A DNA stretch of 64,000 bases, taken from positions 620,001 to 684,000 of the forward strand of contig NKIY01000001.1 of NCBI GenBank assembly GCA_002256345.1. The letters are read 5' to 3'. Of the stretch, positions 33,299 to 40,214 are shown one piece after another (the first letter of the stretch is position 1; each line of letters begins with the position of its first letter). This DNA is from Bradyrhizobiaceae bacterium PARB1. GTDB lineage: Bacteria > Pseudomonadota > Alphaproteobacteria > Rhizobiales > Xanthobacteraceae. The translations under genes and the position numbers were made by a program. The notes below the pieces were generated by a model. The model worked only from the letters and a program-made list of their open reading frames with translations. It had not been told where the DNA came from and ran no database searches.

Positions 33299-33886
33299 TC
33301 AGCAACGAGTATCGACCGGCGGGGCAAATGGATCCACCGCCCATGCTTCGCCAGCCTTTAACCACGGGCGAGTCAGATCCAACCATTCACCTAGCTCGGT
33401 CAGCCGTAGACCGTGCGGTCGAGCCCAGCCTTGCGATTCCGATATGAATGGTGCGCGGTCGGTTGGCCGCCGAACTATCTGCGCTACGTGTGTGATGCCT
33501 CGCTTTCGCGGGTGATTGTTGGCCCATGCGCCGCCGCCCTGTCGCAAGCCGATCAGAGCATAGGGGGGCAGGTTGGCTAACGAGATCTCCTCCCCATTCA
33601 AGATGGCCCCGACACGTGCCTCAACGAGTGCGATCATTCGGTCAGACCACGTAGCGATCGATGCGCGGTACTCAGAATTGAAAACCTCGCTACGTGAGGC
33701 AGAGTTGATAGCCTCCATCGCTGACGTCAGCAGCATAGCGGCCCAGCCAGAGCAATCGATGACTGGAGGATCGTACGCAAGTCCTTCACGCTTAGTTGCG
33801 CCTCTGTAGCCGACGTTGCCTGTGTGCTGGACCACAATGTCCCACATAGTGGATGCGATCACTCTTTCAATTTCATTTTGATCCAT
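33299..33886 (-). CDS. putative NlpC/P60-like (papain-fold) cysteine peptidase
   Basis: A 195-residue protein. Cys45 lies in PPVIDCSGWAAM, close to the DCSGLV catalytic motif of NlpC/P60 peptidases. His133 lies in ITHVAQIV, matching the H-V-G/A-I-V strand. FISESQGWARPHGLRLTELG resembles the S/E-S-x-G-x-x-G-V region before the last helix. No signal peptide is seen. The start at 33886 (ATG) is preferred to a TTG at 33898. It lies 20 bp after a small membrane protein gene on the same strand, so the two probably form a unit. It could cleave peptidoglycan or act as an effector; it is distinct from the tail-tip NlpC/P60 gene at 61051. Confidence 0.55.
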   Translation of the reverse strand: MDQNEIERVIASTMWDIVVQHTGNVGYRGATKREGLAYDPPVIDCSGWAAMLLTSAMEAINSASRSEVFNSEYRASIATWSDRMIALVEARVGAILNGEEISLANLPPYALIGLRQGGGAWANNHPRKRGITHVAQIVRRPTDRAPFISESQGWARPHGLRLTELGEWLDLTRPWLKAGEAWAVDPFAPPVDTRC

Positions 33887-33905
33887 CGCTGGGTCCAAGG
33901 GTTCA

Positions 33906-34316
33906 TTATTCGTGAGCGCGGCGACGCTCCGTCGCCCTCATCGTCTTGATCGCTAGTAAGGCCGCGCCACAAAGCAATCCGGTCGAAATCAAGAAGCCAT
34001 CTGTGCCGGCGGACTGACTTAGGCCACGCCTGTAGAGGTAGCTAGAGATCAACCAGAAACCAGCCGACCAGACCACACCGATGAGCAAGGACCATCCCAG
34101 TCGAGCGCTCGTAGATGACGTGGTTTCCGAAGTCATATGTTGACCTACGTCCCCAGCTCCCAAATACCGCGGATTGATTAGCGGAGCTGATGGCAAATCT
34201 CCGTCGGCCTTTTTCATGCCTATCGAGCGCCACTTAGGGGACTGTGCGATGTAACCCAGCAACGAGAACCATAGGAATGTCGCGAGATAGATCCCGGCTA
34301 TGATCAATGCCAGCAT
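33906..34316 (-). CDS. membrane protein paired with the NlpC/P60-like gene
   Basis: A 136-residue protein with three hydrophobic helices: LALIIAGIYLATFLWFSLLG near the N-terminus, LGWSLLIGVVWSAGFWLISS in the middle, and FLISTGLLCGAALLAI near the C-terminus, with a 45-residue loop between the first two. No family is recognised. It is upstream of and co-directional with the putative peptidase, with 20 bp between them. Immunity protein, holin-like helper or exclusion factor are all possible from context alone. Confidence 0.65.
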   Translation of the reverse strand: MLALIIAGIYLATFLWFSLLGYIAQSPKWRSIGMKKADGDLPSAPLINPRYLGAGDVGQHMTSETTSSTSARLGWSLLIGVVWSAGFWLISSYLYRRGLSQSAGTDGFLISTGLLCGAALLAIKTMRATERRRAHE

Positions 34317-34449
34317 ACGTCATCCTATTCCAAGAGCGTTGCATCTCAGACACCGCTTAGGCGAGATTTTCTTTCCTTCAATCGTTCCATTTGGCTGCAG
34401 TTCTGTTGCAAGTGTAAACTGTCTCTATCCACAAGATTCGGGATACGAG

Positions 34450-34617
34450 ATGAAGACGACTAAGATCCGCGTGACTACTCCAGTGCCGGGCAAAGAGCCC
34501 CTCGTGTGGCACTTCAACTTAATGACCGGCAATCCGGCTGAGGCAATCCGCTGGGCAAAGGCTACGCCGCAGGTTCTCCCGAGCGCGATCGTTGAAGTAG
34601 TTGGCGCGTCGACATAG
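34450..34617 (+). CDS. small protein, 55 aa
   Basis: A 55-residue frame (MKTTKIRVTTPVPGKEPLVW; NPAEAIRWAKATPQVLPSAI) with regular protein-like composition. A weak ribosome site (ACGAG) precedes the ATG. It is divergent from the membrane protein at 34316. Not recognised. Confidence 0.5.
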   Translation: MKTTKIRVTTPVPGKEPLVWHFNLMTGNPAEAIRWAKATPQVLPSAIVEVVGAST

Positions 34618-34655
34618 TCGACGAAGGCCTACTGCGTTCGACCATCTCGTGAGTT

Positions 34656-35132
34656 TCAGTTTAAGGTCCAAATTCGACCATTGAGGACCGTGGCGAACAG
34701 AGTCCAAGCAATGTAGGGCAGGAGAAGGATGGCTGCGTTCCTATCCACCTGAAAGCCCACGACGATGGTGGCGGCCAACGCCACGTCCAGCAGGATGATG
34801 ACTATCAGGCCGCTGAGAATTCCGTGCCAGCCAAAGAAAATCGGCGACCAGACGGCATTGAGCGCAAGCTGAACAGCGAATAGCACCAGTGCCGTCGTGC
34901 GCAGGTCAGAGGGAGGGGCCTCCCAAAGGCGCCACGCAGCAATTGCCATCATAAAATAGAGGATCGGCCAGACGATCGGAAAAGCTATGCGCGGCGGCGT
35001 CCAAGATGGCTTCTGAAGGCCTGCGTACCATGTCGGTATTTGAGGCGCCGTGACTTTCGCACCAAGCGCGGCTACGAAGAAGCAGACGGCAAGAGCGATG
35101 GCGAGCGCGATGAGGGATTTGCTGGTTGGCAC
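34656..35132 (-). CDS. tspO: TspO/MBR family tryptophan-rich sensory protein, cargo gene
   Basis: A 158-residue membrane protein with five helices. Family motifs are WYAGLQKPSWTPP after helix 1, WPILYFMMAIAAWRLW, QLALNAVWSPIFFGW and the ending PYIAWTLFATVLNGRIWTLN. Length and motif order are those of complete TspO proteins. TspO binds porphyrins such as protoporphyrin IX; in Rhodobacter it modulates photosynthesis-gene expression in response to oxygen. Here it sits on a prophage, next to the repressor gene and transcribed in the same direction, ending the cargo block. It may be expressed in lysogens and alter tetrapyrrole or stress signalling in the host. Confidence 0.93.
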   Translation of the reverse strand: MPTSKSLIALAIALAVCFFVAALGAKVTAPQIPTWYAGLQKPSWTPPRIAFPIVWPILYFMMAIAAWRLWEAPPSDLRTTALVLFAVQLALNAVWSPIFFGWHGILSGLIVIILLDVALAATIVVGFQVDRNAAILLLPYIAWTLFATVLNGRIWTLN

Positions 35133-35159
35133 CGAAGGCTCCGGAATGCTGACGGACCG

Positions 35160-35885
35160 TTAGCCGAACAGATCGCGATTTCGGAAGACCTTGTAGATCG
35201 CTTTCACCTCGCCGGCGTCGAATTCGATCTCCTTCGGCGGGTTGAACTGCTCGCAAGTAATCAGCAGGCCTGTGCGGCGTACGAATGTCTTGATGTAACC
35301 CTTGCCAGCCCGGTCTTCGTGTTCGGGGTGATAGAGCTCAATCAGCACATCGTCGCCGGCGACTGGGTTTCCCTTCTGCACGTAGAGTAGGTCGTCGGGA
35401 TCGTAGCGAGGTTTCATGCTCACCCCAGCCATGCGGACGGCAAATACGTTCTTCTTGTGCGCCAGGCCGGGCGGGCGGCGTACGTTCTCCTGCACCTCAC
35501 CGTTGAAATAGAATTCGTCGTCGTCGCCGCCGACGGCGATCCCGCGAACTTCGACGTCATAGTCGCCGAACTGGGAGAGCCTGGGTGCGTCCGCAGCAGG
35601 CTCGGCCTCGGATGGCTCAGGGCCTTCGGGGCGAATTAGTTGGGGAGGCGGCGAGCCGGCGAGACCCGGCGGCATGTCCTGGAAATAGGCGGCAAACGCC
35701 CGCAGCTTTGGCAGCGGAATCGTCTGAGTGTTCTTAGGCGGAGCATCCCGGTCGATATTCGCCATTCGGCTGAGCTGCGTTGGCGTGACTTCGGCCGCAG
35801 CTGCGACCTTGCCGCGCTCGCCATGGGGCAAAGCGCCAAGCTTTTCAGCCAACCAGACCTTGTTTTGGAAGTCCAAGTCACTCAT
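35160..35885 (-). CDS. phage repressor, helix-turn-helix plus S24/LexA-like peptidase domain
   Basis: A 241-residue CI/C2-type repressor. The N-terminal DNA-binding part is about residues 8-70 (GERGKVAAAAEVTPTQLSRM as helix-turn-helix). A Pro/Glu-rich linker (residues 78-102) leads to an S24 peptidase domain with Ser156 in MAGVSMKPRY and Lys199 in KGYIKTFVRR. A standard Ala-Gly cleavage site is not obvious; VRGIAVGG at 113-120 is the closest. It is divergent from the Cro-like gene and has operators directly upstream. It should maintain lysogeny and repress both early genes and the antirepressor. A remnant of a second copy's C-terminus lies at 32311. Confidence 0.93.
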   Translation of the reverse strand: MSDLDFQNKVWLAEKLGALPHGERGKVAAAAEVTPTQLSRMANIDRDAPPKNTQTIPLPKLRAFAAYFQDMPPGLAGSPPPQLIRPEGPEPSEAEPAADAPRLSQFGDYDVEVRGIAVGGDDDEFYFNGEVQENVRRPPGLAHKKNVFAVRMAGVSMKPRYDPDDLLYVQKGNPVAGDDVLIELYHPEHEDRAGKGYIKTFVRRTGLLITCEQFNPPKEIEFDAGEVKAIYKVFRNRDLFG

Positions 35886-35898
35886 CCGATTGTTATTC

Positions 35899-35909
35899 GC
35901 GAATTTCGC
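35899..35909. promoter_or_regulatory. repressor operator O1 (variant)
   Basis: GCGAATTTCGC is a perfect palindrome differing from the other operators at the central bases. It is 14 bp upstream of the repressor ATG, placed for autoregulation. Its centre is 24 bp from O2. Confidence 0.6.
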
Positions 35910-35922
35910 AAATCATTCCATC

Positions 35923-35933
35923 GCGATTATCGC
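35923..35933. promoter_or_regulatory. repressor operator O2
   Basis: GCGATTATCGC, perfect palindrome of the form GCGATNATCGC, followed by AAA as in the antirepressor copies. Centred 33 bp from O3. Confidence 0.75.
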
Positions 35934-35942
35934 AAATATAGC

Positions 35943-35972
35943 TTGACCAATAATCGCGATTATCGCAAAAAT
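35943..35972 (+). promoter_or_regulatory. predicted Cro-side promoter
   Basis: TTGACC (35943-35948) and AAAAAT (35967-35972) are 18 bp apart, with operator O3 filling the spacer, as at the antirepressor promoter. Transcription would begin near 35979-35980, which coincides with an ATG at 35980, so the Cro-like mRNA may be leaderless. Confidence 0.4.
35956..35966. promoter_or_regulatory. repressor operator O3
   Basis: GCGATTATCGC, identical to O2 (the shared stretch TCGCGATTATCGCAAA extends further on both sides). It lies just upstream of the Cro-like gene, where binding would block its promoter. Confidence 0.75.
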
Positions 35973-35979
35973 GCCGACC

Positions 35980-36231
35980 ATGCACATGGACCCGGCGAAA
36001 TCGATCTTGGACCTGATCGGCTACGACACCGCAGCCCGGGTCACTGGCAAGCACATCTCTCGTGTCTATCGCTGGACTTATCCGTCCGGCGTTCGCGAGG
36101 GGACAGGTGGCGTGATCCCGCACGGTGACGCGCTCAAGCTGCTTGCTCATGCGCGGTCCGAGGGCATCGGGCTTTCCGAAGCCGATTTCATGCGCGCTCC
36201 CGTGATTGTTGAGCAGGCAGGTGCCGCATGA
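35980..36231 (+). CDS. Cro-like small DNA-binding protein
   Basis: An 83-residue protein (MHMDPAKSILDLIGYDTAAR; HISRVYRWTYPSGVREGTGG; VIPHGDALKLLAHARSEGIG). The pattern of a helix-turn-helix followed by a W-x-x-P and a GTGGVIP turn is typical of Cro-like proteins in rhizobial prophages. ATGs at 35971, 35980 and 35986 are in frame and none has a ribosome site; 35980 is chosen because it fits the predicted transcription start. It is divergent from the repressor and is the first gene of the long early operon. Its stop overlaps the next ATG (ATGA). Confidence 0.75.
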   Translation: MHMDPAKSILDLIGYDTAARVTGKHISRVYRWTYPSGVREGTGGVIPHGDALKLLAHARSEGIGLSEADFMRAPVIVEQAGAA

Positions 36232-36584
36232 CTTGCGCCTCCATCCATTCCCCAGATCGCACTTCGGTGACCTCATCCTCCGCCGACGTGCGCGTGACGA
36301 CTGCGTCTGACGCGCTCCCCCAGTCTGAGGGCGCGGTCGTCACATCTCTCCCTGCGCCGACGCTCACGGGAGTTGCGTCGGCACCTGCGGAGCTGGCTTC
36401 GGCCGGCTCCGCTCTTTCTTCTGACTGCATCGGCGACATCGGTCCCGATCTCGAGGCTGCGATCACCGCGCTCGAACTGTCCTGGCTCCGCTGCGGCATC
36501 GTCATGAACAGCATGGCGTTGCGTGTTGCTGCCGCGAGCGAAATCCAGCCGTCCGTTTCCACCACGTCCATCCCAACCACCTGA
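36228..36584 (+). CDS. early phage hypothetical protein, Ser/Ala-rich
   Basis: A 118-residue protein with a long Ser/Thr/Ala-rich first half and a short helical part (IGPDLEAAITALELSWLRCG). No domain recognised. The ATG overlaps the stop of the Cro-like gene, implying coupled translation, and this is the main support. Confidence 0.6.
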   Translation: MTCASIHSPDRTSVTSSSADVRVTTASDALPQSEGAVVTSLPAPTLTGVASAPAELASAGSALSSDCIGDIGPDLEAAITALELSWLRCGIVMNSMALRVAAASEIQPSVSTTSIPTT

Positions 36585-36602
36585 AAAGCGAAGGAGAAGT
36601 TC

Positions 36603-36755
36603 ATGCTGACTTTTTGCGCCGATAGCTGTGTGAGCGCACTTCCATTCGGAAGTGACGAGCTCACAAAGCGATCTACATGCCGCTCACAATCGGCATGTGA
36701 GCAGTCCCATTTCTCTCGCGGCCTCACATACCGATTGGGAGGCGCAAATGTCTGA
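36603..36755 (+). CDS. small cysteine-containing protein, 50 aa
   Basis: A 50-residue frame (MLTFCADSCVSALPFGSDEL; TKRSTCRSQSACEQSHFSRG) with four cysteines. It has one of the best ribosome sites in the early region (AAGGAG, 7 bp before ATG). Its stop overlaps the start of the next gene by 8 bp. The same DNA contains stem-loops and a repeated TGTGAGC motif, so the frame may double as a leader peptide. Confidence 0.5.
   Translation: MLTFCADSCVSALPFGSDELTKRSTCRSQSACEQSHFSRGLTYRLGGANV
36629..36703. repeat. array of TGTGAGC motifs in alternating orientation with two stem-loops
   Basis: TGTGAGC occurs at 36629 and 36696 on the plus strand and as GCTCACA at 36659 and 36682. Two inverted repeats lie between: CACTTCC/GGAAGTG (36637-36654) and ACATGCCG/CGGCATGT (36675-36698). 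The array ends 45 bp before the gene at 36748. It could be an operator set or RNA structure; neither is proven. Confidence 0.5.
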
Positions 36756-37113
36756 CGCTTCCGCAATGCTCAAGAGTCTCGTTGAGCCGTGGCGTCCGGG
36801 CGAATTTTTGAAGGACGTCTTGGAGCGGTGCATGCCGCTGACCAACCTCAAGTACAGTCGCCTGTACGAGATTTGGTACGACCGCGCCAAGCGCGTCGAG
36901 CCGCATGAAGTCAAGGCGATCGCTGATGCGCTCGCGAAGAAGAACAAGGGAGAGGTCTGGCGTGAAATCACCGAACTCAAGAGCCGGCTCGCCCGCCTTG
37001 AAACGATCGTTGCTGGATCTGACGAGGAGTTCGGCCAGCCGACCGTTCCTATGGGCCGCACGCGGCTTCGTGTGGCTAGCGGAGCAAATCGCGCCGCCGG
37101 CGGGCGAGGGTGA
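36748..37113 (+). CDS. early phage protein, helical, possible DNA-binding
   Basis: A 121-residue protein (MSDASAMLKSLVEPWRPGEF). The segment LKYSRLYEIWYDRAKRVEPH, then EVKAIADALAKKN, looks like a helix-turn-helix of the kind in XRE-type regulators, followed by a coiled-coil (REITELKSRLARLETIV). GGGAGG stands 6 bp before the ATG. It lies directly behind the TGTGAGC array and may be its regulator. Family not identified. Confidence 0.75.
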   Translation: MSDASAMLKSLVEPWRPGEFLKDVLERCMPLTNLKYSRLYEIWYDRAKRVEPHEVKAIADALAKKNKGEVWREITELKSRLARLETIVAGSDEEFGQPTVPMGRTRLRVASGANRAAGGRG

Positions 37114-37118
37114 CACCC

Positions 37119-37361
37119 ATGTCCCCGACGGTGACTCGAAGCGAACTGAATAACGCGAACGACATCATCCGGGAGACCGGGGTTCGTCCGATGCGTCGGG
37201 CTCCGCTCGAGAAGCCGTATCTGACTGCCGAACTCACGTCGGGCTGCACAGGCAAGACCGCGTTCGTCAGCCGGCGCGCCGCGGAGCTGAAAATGCACCG
37301 CGGCTGCGTCGCCTATCGCTGCAAGTACTGCCGTCAATGGCACATCGGCAACAAGGGGTGA
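37119..37361 (+). CDS. early phage protein with cysteine/histidine cluster
   Basis: An 80-residue protein whose C-terminus ([20 protein letters not shown]) has a C-x4-C-x2-C-x3-H cluster suited to zinc binding. The start at 37119 is preferred over a GTG at 37110 on ribosome-site spacing. It ends 4 bp before the DnaA-like gene. Function unknown. Confidence 0.7.
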   Translation: MSPTVTRSELNNANDIIRETGVRPMRRAPLEKPYLTAELTSGCTGKTAFVSRRAAELKMHRGCVAYRCKYCRQWHIGNKG

Positions 37362-37365
37362 GGGG

Positions 37366-38598
37366 ATGATGGGCGTATTGCACGATCCCAGAGCCGGCAG
37401 GACGAAGACGCAGATGGATGTCGCAAAGGCGCTAGCCGACGCGCGCGCCCGGATCGATGCTGCTGCCGCAGCCCATGTCGCCCCGCCACGGCCAGCCGCG
37501 CCAGTGGTCCTCCCGCCCGCAGCGGTTCTGTCGCGCCAAGACGGTATTGGCGGTTCACCGCTCGACCCGCGCCTGACGTTTGCGACGTTCGTCACCGGTC
37601 GCAGCAACTCGCTCGCGCACGCCGCAGCGCGCCAGGTGGCCGATGGCCTCCGCGGCGATCCGGTGATGTTCAACCCGCTCTACATCCATGCCGGCGTCGG
37701 TCTCGGCAAGACGCATCTGCTGCAGGCTTTGACCTGGGCTGTGAGCTCCACGCCAGAGAGGAAGGCGCTGTATCTCACGGCGGAGAAATTCATCTTCGGC
37801 TTTGCCGCCGCGCTGAAGACTAAGGATGGATTCGCCTATAAGGAATCGTTGCGCGGCATTGATGTGCTAGTCATCGACGACCTGCAGTTCCTGCTCGGGA
37901 AGCTGCATCTCGACCTGCTCGGCGCCGCCATCAATGCGGTTATCGACGCCGGCCGGCAGGTCATTCTCGCCGCCGATCGCCCCGCGTCCGAGCTTGAGGG
38001 CCTAGATCAACGCACGTCGTCGCGTCTGGCCGCCGGTTTGGTCGTCGAGATGGGCAAACCGGACCGCGAGCAGCGCCGGTTGATTTTGCTGGAGCGTGTC
38101 GCCGCGGCGCGAGCGCATCATCCGGACTTCGATATCGCCGACTCCATCCTCGACTATCTGGCCGAGGCGCTGGCCAGCAACGGCCGCGATCTCGAGGCCG
38201 TGGTGAACCGGCTTCTAGCGCACAGCAAGCTGAACGGCTCTGCGGTGACGATGGATCTCGCGGAGCGCGAGGCTCGCGACCTTGTCCGTCCGCAGGAGCA
38301 GCGCCGAATTCGTATCGAGGATATCCTGCGCGCCACCGCCAGTCATTTCCATGTCAGCCGCAGCGACCTGATGTCTGCGCGCCGTACGGCCAACATCGTG
38401 AAGCCCCGGCAACTGGCGATGTACCTCGCCAAGACGCTGACGCTGCGGTCGCTGCCAGAAATCGGCCGGCGCTTTGGCGGTCGGGACCATACGACCGTCC
38501 TCCATGCCGTCCGAAAGATGGAGCGGATCATCCCGACGGATGCCGATCTCGGCGCGGCGGCGGAGAAAATCAAAAATCAGCTTCAGGAGGGGATCTAG
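37366..38598 (+). CDS. phage-encoded DnaA paralogue (domains III and IV, no domain I)
   Basis: A 410-residue replication initiator-like protein. Residues about 65-290 form the AAA+ domain with Walker A GVGLGKTH (110-117), Walker [11 protein letters not shown] (D171-D172), sensor I ILAADRP, an arginine-finger region SRLAAGL and sensor [14 protein letters not shown]. Residues 312-400 form the duplex-DNA-binding domain IV, with the DnaA signature [15 protein letters not shown] at 370-384. Bacterial DnaA also has an N-terminal helicase-loading domain I; here only an Ala/Pro-rich leader of about 65 residues is present. The retained domain IV separates it from Hda/HdaA. It may recruit host replication proteins to a phage origin or compete at host DnaA boxes. 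Confidence 0.93.
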   Translation: MMGVLHDPRAGRTKTQMDVAKALADARARIDAAAAAHVAPPRPAAPVVLPPAAVLSRQDGIGGSPLDPRLTFATFVTGRSNSLAHAAARQVADGLRGDPVMFNPLYIHAGVGLGKTHLLQALTWAVSSTPERKALYLTAEKFIFGFAAALKTKDGFAYKESLRGIDVLVIDDLQFLLGKLHLDLLGAAINAVIDAGRQVILAADRPASELEGLDQRTSSRLAAGLVVEMGKPDREQRRLILLERVAAARAHHPDFDIADSILDYLAEALASNGRDLEAVVNRLLAHSKLNGSAVTMDLAEREARDLVRPQEQRRIRIEDILRATASHFHVSRSDLMSARRTANIVKPRQLAMYLAKTLTLRSLPEIGRRFGGRDHTTVLHAVRKMERIIPTDADLGAAAEKIKNQLQEGI

Positions 38599-38996
38599 TG
38601 GCACCGCGCAAGAGATTTTGGAACGTCGAGACGATCGGTCGTATGCGCCAACTGGCGGCAGATGGCGCCGCGCATTCTGAAGTCGCAACTGCGCTTGGCG
38701 CCACCATCAACAGCGTGATCGCCGCAGCCGCCGCGCATGGTGTCACCATCAAGCGCCATACGGTGGCAGAGACCGCTGATCTCAAGGAGCGTGAACGGGA
38801 TCGCGACAAGCGCAAGAAGGTGAACAAGCGTCTTCGCGAGATCACGGCGCTGCACAAGGCCGCCGGTCTGCCTGCTGTCACCAAAACCTCAGCGGCCTAT
38901 CGCAATCAGCTGCCAGGCATCGGTGAGCGCTCGAAACCCGAACTGCGCGCCATGCTTGCCGAAGCTGCCCGCAACACAGCGGAGATGTCCGTCTGA
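38598..38996 (+). CDS. helix-turn-helix protein, GcrA-like N-terminus
   Basis: A 132-residue protein starting with GTG that overlaps the DnaA-like stop. The first 50 residues (RFWNVETIGRMRQLAADGAA; SEVATALGATINSVIAAAAA; HGVTIKR) follow the GcrA pattern of a W, a spaced helix and an S-x-x-I/V-A-x-x-L-G-x-T-x-x-x-V recognition helix. The rest is a charged helix and a tail unlike the sigma-binding end of GcrA. A general Myb/resolvase-type helix-turn-helix is the alternative. GcrA proper is a sigma-70 cofactor that reads GANTC methylation. Confidence 0.55.
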   Translation: MAPRKRFWNVETIGRMRQLAADGAAHSEVATALGATINSVIAAAAAHGVTIKRHTVAETADLKERERDRDKRKKVNKRLREITALHKAAGLPAVTKTSAAYRNQLPGIGERSKPELRAMLAEAARNTAEMSV

Positions 38997-38998
38997 TG

Positions 38999-39232
38999 TT
39001 AGGTATCTGCGATCAGGTCGAATTCGTCGTGCATCTGATGGCTGACAGCGAGTGCTGCGCGCCTGATCAAATCACCGTCGGAGGATCCAAGACCGTACGG
39101 AACGAGCGACCACTCGCCGTCATCGTCCAGCGTCAGAGTCAAGCAGGACACGCCGCGGCACCCCGGACGCATGCGAAGGCGCTGCAGGCCAATGGCCTCA
39201 AGTTCCTCAACGTTCTTCTTGGCGCGGTGCAT
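38999..39232 (-). CDS. small protein on opposite strand within early operon
   Basis: A 77-residue frame (MHRAKKNVEELEAIGLQRLR; CLTLTLDDDGEWSLVPYGLG; IRRAALAVSHQMHDEFDLIA) with good composition and a strong ribosome site (GAGGAG, about 7 bp before ATG). An overlapping plus-strand frame of 100 residues (38996-39298) is less protein-like. Function unknown. It is one of three small minus-strand genes nested among plus-strand early genes. Confidence 0.6.
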   Translation of the reverse strand: MHRAKKNVEELEAIGLQRLRMRPGCRGVSCLTLTLDDDGEWSLVPYGLGSSDGDLIRRAALAVSHQMHDEFDLIADT

Positions 39233-39294
39233 TCTGCTCTCCTCAGTTCCGCAAACGATATGGCTCGCGCTGAGTTCCAGCAAGCGAGGTCGGC

Positions 39295-40092
39295 ATGAGC
39301 GTCGAGACCTTCCTCAATGGGGACGTCCGGCTGATACACGGCGATTGCCTGGAGCATCTACCAGCGCTCGGCCAGGTCTCATGCGTCATGTCGGATCCGC
39401 CGTATGAAGCGCACATGCATGCTGCAAAGCGGGGAAAAAAAGTCTTTGGCGCGCAGCGGCGTATCCGCACGGATGGCCATGCCAATCCGCCGCCGGTGAA
39501 CTTCGCCTCTATCGATGGTGTGCGTGAGGTCGTCACCCAGCCGCTTATCGAGATGTGCCAGGGCTGGTTCATCATGTTCTGCACGCCGGAGGGCGTGGCG
39601 CCGTGGCGTGACGAGATCGAGGCTGCGCAGGCGAAATACAAGCGCGCCTGCATCTGGGTGAAGCCGGACAGCGCCCCGCAATTCAACGGGCAGGGCCCGG
39701 CAATGGGCGCCGAGTGTTTTGTCACCGCTTGGTGCGGTCCTGGCTTGTCGTCGTGGAATGGCGGCGGCCGGCGCAACGTCTTCACGCACCTGACAAATGC
39801 CAGCGATCGGCATGGCGAGCACCCGACCGAAAAGCCGCTCTCGCTCATGCTTGAGCTCGTCGACCTGTTCACGCAGCCGGGTGATCTGATCCTAGACCCT
39901 TTTATGGGGTCGGGCTCGACGGGAGTGGCCGCTGTGCGGCTGGGCCGTCGGTTCATCGGCATCGAGAAGGATGCCCGATACTTCGAGATCTCCAGCGAGC
40001 GGATCGCCGACGCGGTGTCCCGTCCTGACATGTTCATCTCGCAGCGCGTTGAGCCGGCGAAGCAACAGCCGCTGTTCTCGGAGGCCTCATGA
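39295..40092 (+). CDS. DNA adenine/cytosine-N4 methyltransferase
   Basis: A 265-residue amino-methyltransferase. The catalytic DPPY motif (SDPPYEAHMH) comes near residue 37, and the SAM-binding motif DPFMGSGSTG near residue 202, so motif IV precedes motif I, as in beta-class enzymes including CcrM. HPTEKPLSLMLELVDLFT is the usual segment before motif I. It lacks the C-terminal extension of CcrM, so the target is unknown. The ATG is preceded by GAGG. No restriction endonuclease is adjacent, so protection of phage DNA or gene control are the likely roles. Confidence 0.92.
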   Translation: MSVETFLNGDVRLIHGDCLEHLPALGQVSCVMSDPPYEAHMHAAKRGKKVFGAQRRIRTDGHANPPPVNFASIDGVREVVTQPLIEMCQGWFIMFCTPEGVAPWRDEIEAAQAKYKRACIWVKPDSAPQFNGQGPAMGAECFVTAWCGPGLSSWNGGGRRNVFTHLTNASDRHGEHPTEKPLSLMLELVDLFTQPGDLILDPFMGSGSTGVAAVRLGRRFIGIEKDARYFEISSERIADAVSRPDMFISQRVEPAKQQPLFSEAS

Positions 40093-40214
40093 GCAAGTAC
40101 AGCACCAGAAACAAGAACCGTCCGCGGAAGCGATCAAAGCCCAGCCCCAAGGTTCGGAAGGCCAGGAAGGCCGCCGCGGTCGCATCCTTCCAATCAGAGG
40201 CAGCAGCAGAATGA
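40089..40214 (+). CDS. small basic protein, 41 aa
   Basis: A 41-residue, highly basic frame (MSKYSTRNKNRPRKRSKPSP; KVRKARKAAAVASFQ). Its start overlaps the methyltransferase stop (ATGA) and its stop overlaps the next start (ATGA). This double coupling supports translation. The charge suggests nucleic-acid binding. Confidence 0.6.
   Translation: MSKYSTRNKNRPRKRSKPSPKVRKARKAAAVASFQSEAAAE

Noticed and set aside
36188-36766. 192-residue minus-strand frame opposite the genes at 36228-36755
   Set aside because: Plus-strand genes there are chained by start-stop overlaps and strong ribosome sites; the minus frame has none.
38996-39298. 100-residue plus-strand frame beginning at a TGATG overlap
   Set aside because: The overlapping minus frame has better composition and a GAGGAG site; the plus start coincidence is weak evidence. 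It remains an alternative.
39295-40092. Calling the methyltransferase CcrM itself
   Set aside because: Motif order agrees, but it is shorter, lacks the CcrM C-terminal extension and the DPPYN form of motif IV, so target specificity is not supported.
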